From: Marsupella aquatica
Taxonomy: Eukaryota > Marchantiophyta
Assembly (NCBI GenBank): GCA_973895155.1
Contig: OZ316893.1
Span: forward strand, 21,142,001-21,206,000
DNA length: 64,000 nt
Direction of reading: 5' to 3'
Below are positions 57,236 to 64,000 of this stretch, piece after piece. The translations under genes and the position numbers were made by a program. Below the pieces are notes generated by a model. That model searched no databases. It was not told where the DNA came from and saw only the letters and a list, made by a program, of their open reading frames with translations. Numbering within the stretch: the stretch's first letter is position 1; every line of letters begins with the position of its first letter.

Positions 57236-57362
57236 AACGATAATACCTTTTTCTTGTCCGAGGTGGTGCCCGAACTGGCACCTGTTTGCTTTACAATTTG
57301 GAACGAATGGAACAATACTTTTCTCTTGTCCGGGGTGGGTGCCCTGACGGGCACCTGCAAGA
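57236..57362. repeat. Tandem duplication with 'cttgtccg.ggtg' core
   Basis: Two units of 'ttttcttgtccgaggtggtgcccgaactggcacctg' type start at about 57246 and 57318. Each unit also contains a small inverted pair, 'ggtgccc...gggcacc'. Confidence 0.65.
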
Positions 57363-59342
57363 AGAGCCAAAAAGCTACTTTTTCTCCGTGACTGTTACAC
57401 ACACCAGGCGGTATTTGCCAAAGCTGGCATTTAATAGTCGATCGCGAGTCCCCAGAATTCAAGGACCGTCTCTTCGTTTCCTCCCTTTTGAAATTAAATG
57501 CTCCTCTCAACGAGGAAAACGCAGCGCTCTACATAGCAGTCGAAGCCCAAAAATGCCATCTGCCAGAATAGGCTGAAATGAGTGCCTCCATCCTGTCATT
57601 GGCGAACTCTGACAGAATCTGGGGATGATTTCATTAATCTGGATACAGGCACCGAACGGGCCATGCAACTTTATTGCAAACTCATCGGCCCTGCTGATAG
57701 GGGGCGCAAAGCAACTGGGCGGGCAGGGCAGCTCACTAGGCACAGACACCTCGGGCAGCGTTCTCTAGTGCCTCTACTGCAAAGTTAGAACCTTAATAAT
57801 TATCACTAGCGCAGCTCACGATCAAATGATGTTTGTCTTATTATGGTGCGCTGGGTCGAACGCATGACTCGACTGCCTGTCAACTCTCTGTACTCCCCCC
57901 CCCCGTACCCTCGTATCTGGAGAGCGACGGGTAAATTCCATTTCAACACTGACGTGGGGGACGGGAGGACGGGACACACGGGAGTACGCACGGAAGGACG
58001 GAGGGAAGGACAGAAACGGCGACGTGAGCGCGACCACGACGGACGTCGAACCCCGGACTTGCTATACGCAGCACCGTACACTGCCGTCGCAGCGGAGACC
58101 TGCGATGACTTTGGTCCGTCGCAGTCCGCCAACGAAGCAACTTCATGTCCTTCAACTGCACCTGAACTACCATATCTAGATCTCACGTTAAATCCAGCCA
58201 ATCCGCAACACACCCAGGAGCCATCAATCCCGCTCACCACTCACTCAACACTCCAATTCGTCTACTAGTGTGAAGTTGTCCTTCTCCTTTACTGTACTCC
58301 AATTCGCTCGTTTATAGTGAAGTTGATTGCCCTTCTCCTTTACTGTGCTGTACTGGACTGTACTCGGACTACTCGCATCCAGCCATCCAGGACCCTCTGC
58401 CCGCAAACTCCCCCACCGGCACCTGCTGTGAGCCGCCGGTACACAGTCACCTTCTTCCCACTTGGTTCTCTATTTGCGGAGCACGACAAAGGTTTCCCCG
58501 CCTACAACCGGTAGACAATGTTAAGCGGCCCGCCTGCAACCGGTACACAGAAGCAGCGTATCCCGCACCCCAACTCCCCAAGTCCCGTCCTCGGAAGTTG
58601 GTACCGCAGGAAAAACGAGGCAGACGGCAGACTTCATTGCAGGAGCAGCGGCAGGATGAGCAGAGCGGCGAAACGTATTCTCATGATTCATGTCCGGAGG
58701 GAGGCCGAAATGCAACAATGCATACGGGATTACGGGAGTTTGGCCACGTAGGGAACTCAGGGGCCATGAGTACGTCGGGATAACTTACTGACGAAAGGAG
58801 CCTGTAAAGCACATGCAGATGAATGACACCAAATCGTGCTGTCAGAATGTCTGAACACCAACTGATGGGTGATAGATCGATCTCACCGGTCACCACTCAG
58901 AACTTCGCCATTCCCAAAACATCCCCAGACGGTATGGAGTGACATTCCTCGCCAGACACAAAGAAAAAGGTTACGACCACGGGCAGGACAACCCCACAAA
59001 CCCACAAAGATCCGTGATCTGCAGCGGTTTCATGGAAAAGGTCGCATTAACGCAAGTTTCCGTTACGTGGGTGTGTAGAAATTTGGGTACCAGTTCCCAA
59101 TTGTACTATTCTCAGTATCGAAGGGCCGGCGGTGGACCGTTAAAATGGTCGCCAGGGCATACTTCGTCCCGGCAAACACCGGTCTGCAAGTGTGGGTCTC
59201 ACCGAGTCACCAACTTTGATCATAGGTTTCTACCCGGCGGCAAAACAGTGCCGACGCGGTGTATCGTTCGACATTCACTCTAGTGGCACTCAACGTTGAG
59301 TAGGGTAACTCGTCCCCACAGTCATACGTTGTAGGATGAGGC
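57363..59342. other. GC-richer stretch without a confident gene
   Basis: Overlapping open frames of 141 (+, 57843-58268) and 144 (-, 57806-58240) residues lie on opposite strands in a GC-rich stretch. Others lie at 58518-58751 and 58939-59283. None has a known motif, and the overlap suggests composition rather than selection. It could be the 5' end or promoter of a gene whose body I cannot recognise. Confidence 0.45.
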
Positions 59343-59345
59343 TAA

Positions 59346-59705
59346 GGGCCGTCTTGCATGTACAAGGTCTTTTGGTTTCCGGCCCTGAAATGAACCCGTG
59401 GCCTTTTTTTAATCAAGCGACAGTTCAGCAGTCTTGACGCCATGTTTGGTGGAGTTGCAAGGGCAAGGGCCGGAAAATTTTCGGCCATTGAGGTCCCCAA
59501 CCTTCGAATCATAATAAAACAAAATGGTAGACATAACACGTCGTCTTCGACCCAGACTTCTGGACATTTTTCCCCCCAGACTTCTGGACGTTTTTCCCGT
59601 GTATCTGCTCCCCACTCCTGGTAGATTTGGTTTGCACTTTTTCCCGACATTTGTGGGCTGGTAAGGGCCGCTTTTTTTAGGACTCTTGCACATGCAAGAC
59701 AGCCC
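59346..59705. mobile_element. Tourist-like MITE 2 (360 bp)
   Basis: Inverted ends GGGCCGTCTTGCATGTACAA at 59346 and GGGCTGTCTTGCATGTGCAA (reverse strand) at 59705, with TAA at 59343-59345 and 59706-59708. The interior is non-coding, with a tandem pair of 'cccagacttctggac.ttttt' at about 59558-59605. Confidence 0.85.
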
Positions 59706-59710
59706 TAATT

Positions 59711-59867
59711 GCCCTCGGGAGTAAATGGATAAAGCTTAATTCACAAAGTGGTTTAGAATTTTTTTTCATAATCTTGGGGACATAATAGGCCCCCAAGAGT
59801 AAATGGATAAAGCTTAATTTACAAAGTGGTTTACTGGAAATTTTCATAATCTTGGGGACATAATAGA
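59711..59867. repeat. Tandem duplication, about 78-bp unit
   Basis: 'gagtaaatggataaagctta', 'acaaagtggttta' and 'cataatcttggggacataat' occur twice. The repeated minus-strand peptide in this area is a by-product. Confidence 0.85.
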
Positions 59868-61389
59868 GTTTTCTGAAAACAAGAAGGATGAGGTCGAAGA
59901 CCAGTAACCTCTTGAGCCAGAAAAGGGAGGTACCACAACAAGAGAACTTCAACATGTAAAGGCTCTGATGGAGATGGTGTGATCCAAGAACTATACTCTG
60001 CAATTGAGATGAAGGTGAGCCCTCCATTGTTCAATAGTCCCATGAGGCTCAGCCCATGAGTGTTACTTAACTCATGCTGACTTAACCCACTTTAGGAGGA
60101 CAGAAAGGACTGTCATCATCTATTTCATGTCTGAGTATTTCACAAGGCAGCGATCCTATCTCACCCTATATTTGGTAAGTTAACTGAGAACTGACCTCCT
60201 GGTGGGACAATTAGGGAGAACTCTAAAATGGCTAGGCTGTTAGTACAGGCTTCCACCAAGGTTATGGGTGAAATTTTTCCATAATATACAAAGGAAAAAA
60301 CAGACGGGTGAGCCTCGCATCCTAAAAGCCCGGCTCGGAAAGGTAGTACGAGGCCTGACCCAAAATGCATTTGTTACAAAAGGCTGAACTGCTCGTATCA
60401 ATCGAGTCAGACTATACTAACAAGTTCAATGGGTATGGCTATCCCAGCAGTTGAAGTCAAAGTTTTGGAGGTCTTTCAAAAAGCAACCACGGGGCATTCC
60501 TTGCTGGGTTTTGCTGCCGGGGTGGGGACTGCCCTTGTACATGCGACCTGTATGCCTCCCTGCAGGCCCCTAGTTACATCCTCGCCTCCCATACCCGCCC
60601 CATGCAACCCCCAGTGGAAACCTGCCACCTGCCACCTGCCCCTCGGCCTCCCCTAGTCCCCTAAGTCTGATGCATCTGACGAACGTACTCTGTGGAACTC
60701 CTCATTCAGCACAGTCCCCAAGGCACCCACATACCCTGTCCCTAGCCTCCTCCTACATATGTCAACCTTCATTCGCACCTGTGGCACTCCCGCGTTAAGC
60801 CACATTCAAGTATACATACCATGTGTATGCAATTTATACCCTAAACCACATAATCCACCCCCCTTCCCCCCCCCCCCCCCCCCCCCACCCAAATGTCAAC
60901 CAGATCCGTAGGTGGTGGTCCCATGAGATTTCGTGAGCAACAGTTCAAATAATAGGAATAGATACAGGGGAAAATACCTCACATACGGGAGACAGGTGAG
61001 TGGAATGCACAAAAAATTAATTTTCATTGTCGATGGTTTCTTTCTGGACAAAAAGCGGCTGGCTGGCTCCAGGAAAAATTCCTTTGCATATTCTTTGCGA
61101 ACATGTCTCTTCATACATTATATAGTTGCCAATTGATAACCTTTGCAAAAGAAGCTACTGGGCACATGGAAGAATCTATCACTGCCGTTACCTTCTTGGG
61201 GAGACAGGTGAGGCATTTTGTCTTAGTGAGAATTTGGTCATGTATTATTGTTTTACTCTTTCTTCGATAAGGTTCATCTTTAGCATTATTGGACTTTGGA
61301 ATTATTTTCCCTCCCTGATGCCTTTAACTTATTTCTCCTAGACTCTCCTATATATTTATTTCTCACTCTTGGCCATCCATTATTATAGT
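59868..61389. other. Intergenic, nothing recognised
   Basis: No supported gene. Includes the C run at 60866-60886. Confidence 0.5.
60866..60886. repeat. Homopolymer run of 21 C
   Basis: Uninterrupted C at 60866-60886 in a C-rich context. Its length is prone to sequencing error. Confidence 0.9.
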
Positions 61390-62060
61390 ATGACTAGCTC
61401 AATACCCGTGCATTGCACACCAGATGTAATTAAGAGAAAAAAATGTGTCACCAAAGATGTCGTTATTAAAATATGTTGTGAAGTAAAAATATGTTGTTAA
61501 GAAAAAATAAGTAATGTAAACAAAGATGTTTGAAGTAAAAAATGTCACTCAATAAAAAAGTCATGTCACAAAGGATGTTGTTAAGAAAGCAGAAGTGGTG
61601 CACCCAAAGATGCCGTGAAGTAAAAAGAATTCGTGTCACCAAAGATGTTGTGAAATAAAAAGATGTCATTAACTAAAAACATGTCATTGTTGTGAAGTAA
61701 AAAATTGGTATTAAATATACGTATATGGTGGCGTCAATGATCTCGTCAAATAAAAAGATGTCCTTAATCAAAGATGTTATGAAATAAAAGATGTCATTGT
61801 TTTAAATGTCGTTAAGAAAAAGATGTTGTGCTAAAAATGTCCATAAACAAAATAAGTTGTGACTCAAAAGGTGTCACTAAGTAATATATAAAAGATATCT
61901 TTTAAAAAATATGCCAATGCATCATAGATGACCTTATCCTAAAGTTGTTGTTGAGAAAATATCATGGTACAAAATATATCATTGAATAAAAGAATTTTTT
62001 AAAATCGTATTGAGCAAAAAGTGTTGTATAGTAAAAGATATCATCGCTCCAAAAAAGGGG
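61390..62060 (+). repeat. Minisatellite-bearing dispersed family, member B (expanded array)
   Basis: Head 'actagctcaatacccgtgca' plus TTGCAC at 61393-61418, then more than 20 degenerate units on 'aaagatgt.gt.aagtaaaa' at roughly 20-28 base spacing to about 62050. Same orientation as member A. Confidence 0.75.
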
Positions 62061-63180
62061 CCTTCGGTTTTGGGTTTTTTCAAATTGGTTTTGAATCTTA
62101 ACAACCCCACCCCGCCCCTTGATTCTAAGTCTCCTTTACTTAGTTTTTGGAAAATGTGTCACTCTTTCCCTCCCCTAAATGTTTCTTTTTGGTTCATTCA
62201 TTCTCTTTGGTCAGATTCTTTATTTATTTTTGGGGCACTGCAAATTCAAAATGCTACCATTGGGTAAAAAGGCAGAATATTGTATTATAATTATAATTAT
62301 ATAATTATATATTAGTTCAATTCATACTTAGTTAACATTCTCAGGAGTGGGAAAAAATTAAGCGATGCCTTGAAGGAACACGATTCTGACTGCATTGGGG
62401 TAGGTGAATTGATTACTTGCTAAATCATTTTACCCTCAAGAAAAAAAATTAAAATCAATAACTTGGTCGAGATAAAATGATAAAATGGGTAATTGGAGCA
62501 CTGATGTATTTTCACATTTGCCAAAATGCTAGGAAAGACCCTTGCAACTAGGACAGACTGCAGCAACATTCTCGTTCTGTTCATATAATGCATATGAGAT
62601 TTATGGGTAAATTATGGGAGAGAAAACCAGACTATCTTTGAAATTTGTTGATCTCTCTATTCTCAATAAAAATTGACTATTTTAGGCTCATTGCAAAGAT
62701 CTTCCAAGCTGGTTTTAACAAGGCAAGAATAACCCTAGAACCTAATCCATATGAAACTCAAAGTTAGTTGCTTAAAAAAAATAGAGGCAAAAAATTTTAA
62801 ATAGTGAGTGATTTATAATCTCTAAAATTTACTCCCCAGATTTTTCATGAAAACTAAAAATATTACACTGTTCACTATAATTAGTTTTATGCAAGAATTA
62901 GTGTTAGTAAAAAATTAGTGTTTTTGAGTCCAAGTGACACTAATTTTTGTCTATTTTCAAAACAGATGTTTTCACTTTAGTTTAAATTTCTTGTAAAAGA
63001 ATGGATTATCTTTAGTCAAAAATAACACTATTTGTTGTGTATTTTTCAAAATAGTATTTTTTCTCTATTGTGTCACTCTTAAGACCATAGTAACACTAAT
63101 CCATGTATGCAAAAATAGTGTTACCATAATAAGTGTGACTGACATTAATTCACAAGTAGACCCTGAAAATGAGAGCTCAC
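62061..63180. other. AT-rich intergenic DNA with 'tagtgtta' motifs
   Basis: No gene. From 62890 to 63200 'tagtgtta/agtaacacta' recurs on both strands at least eight times, giving potential for short hairpins. Confidence 0.5.
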
Positions 63181-63189
63181 GAATTAGTG

Positions 63190-63420
63190 TTAGTTATACT
63201 AATTATTATTACGGACCCCACTAGAGGTCCCTTCCAAAATTCCTGGCACCACAATGTGCCACGTTAACAACAACCGCAACGAACAAGACTCGTCAGTTTT
63301 GTGAATCAAACTTATAATTTTCATTCGTGTTTGTGTCAATTTGGGTGTAAATTTTGGGACACCATGCCGTAAAAAGAAAAGTAAAAAATTGGAAATGCAA
63401 AGAGCAAGACAGTTAAAACC
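63190..63420 (-). repeat. Dispersed repeat family member 3 (inverted)
   Basis: Reverse complement of the family at 14.4 and 16.3 kb: 'acggaccccactagaggtcc' at one end, 'acaccatgccgt' at the other, with 'cgtgtttgtgtca' between. Confidence 0.6.
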
Positions 63421-63705
63421 GTCACTATGTAACCGGTTTAGTTACATTTCCAATTTTAAAACTTCAATTCAAAGATTTATAAAAAGTATTTTTCATATAA
63501 TAAATAATGGCTAGTAAGTAACTTGATAATTTCCTTGCTAAACCGCAACTCCCGGTATGTAAGGACCTCTCGTATTGTACGGCCATTAATGCTGGGAAGA
63601 GCCATAGAAACCCAGGATCGGGGAGGAGGAATGACTGGAATCTTGAAAGTTCATCGAACTTTATACTCAAAACTATTTATTCATTCTCAAAAACAAAAAA
63701 TACCC
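63421..63705. other. Intergenic, nothing recognised
   Basis: AT-rich; only short chance frames on both strands. Confidence 0.4.
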
Positions 63706-64000
63706 AGTCGTAGATCTCATTGAGATCTTTCTTTTGCACCCTAGATCGCCTCCTAACATGGATGAATAAGATTTCTAGAGGCATTACAAAATGGACGGCA
63801 AAGATCGTAAAATCAACAAAATCGAAGGCTAGGAAGGCTTGGATTTGTTTAATTTTTCATTTGAAAAATATTAACCCATTTGCAAAACGGACAGAACCCA
63901 TCCATAGATCTATTTGAGATCTTTCTTTTGAGCCATAGATTGGCCATTATGATGGACGGACGAGATTTCCGAAGATAAAAAATGGAGACAGCTCAGATCA
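63706..64000. repeat. Tandem duplication reaching the window edge, about 190-bp unit
   Basis: 'tagatct.attgagatcttt' plus 'cttttg..cc.tagat' occurs at about 63713 and 63905, followed each time by 'atggatgaataagatttc' or 'atggacggacgagatttcc'. The second unit runs off the window. Confidence 0.7.

Overview
The window is nuclear DNA of a land plant. Evidence: a 17-exon gene with GT-AG introns, a plant-type interstitial telomere repeat (CCCTAAA), and plant-type LINE, Ty1/copia, MULE and PIF/Harbinger elements. I cannot name the species. The genome looks transposon-rich, with one host gene in 64 kb.

The one clear, apparently intact host gene is DGAT1 (diacylglycerol O-acyltransferase 1, MBOAT family) on the + strand at 44573-50403. 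Its 17 coding exons join in phase to about 539 residues. The FYxDWWN motif and the FHE active-site histidine are present. The first coding exon is the least certain part.

Layout. 0-8.5 kb: no gene; several tandem repeats and copy A (about 2.75-5.9 kb) of a large diverged direct repeat whose copy B lies at about 17.6-20.4 kb. 8.48-12.72 kb: a 5'-truncated LINE with a 16-bp target-site duplication and a 5' inversion; a shortened Ty1/copia element with both LTRs, PBS, PPT and a 5-bp duplication is nested in it. 12.7-23.7 kb: AT-rich intergenic DNA with microsatellites, a telomere-like tract, repeat families and a G-rich island. 23.7-29.5 kb: a complete MULE (81-bp TIRs, 10-bp duplication) with a frameshifted transposase on the - strand and an open two-exon gene of unknown function on the + strand. 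29.5-33.8 kb: intergenic, with members of a minisatellite-bearing dispersed family. 33.8-42.3 kb: an 8.5-kb PIF/Harbinger-like element (19-bp perfect TIRs, 3-bp duplication). It holds a Myb/SANT-like gene, a DDE transposase, a long unknown ORF (about 670 aa) and an RPA1-like OB-fold gene. 42.3-43.4 kb: a duplicated flank that preserves the empty insertion site, then a tandem array upstream of DGAT1. 44.5-50.4 kb: DGAT1. 50.4-64 kb: intergenic, with two Tourist-like MITEs, a 21-bp C run, tandem duplications and another minisatellite family member.

The most unusual object is the PIF/Harbinger element. Beside the expected transposase and SANT-like pair it carries two further reading frames. All four in-frame stops in the expected pair look like C-to-T changes at CG or CHG sites, while the 670-aa and RPA-like frames are open over long stretches.
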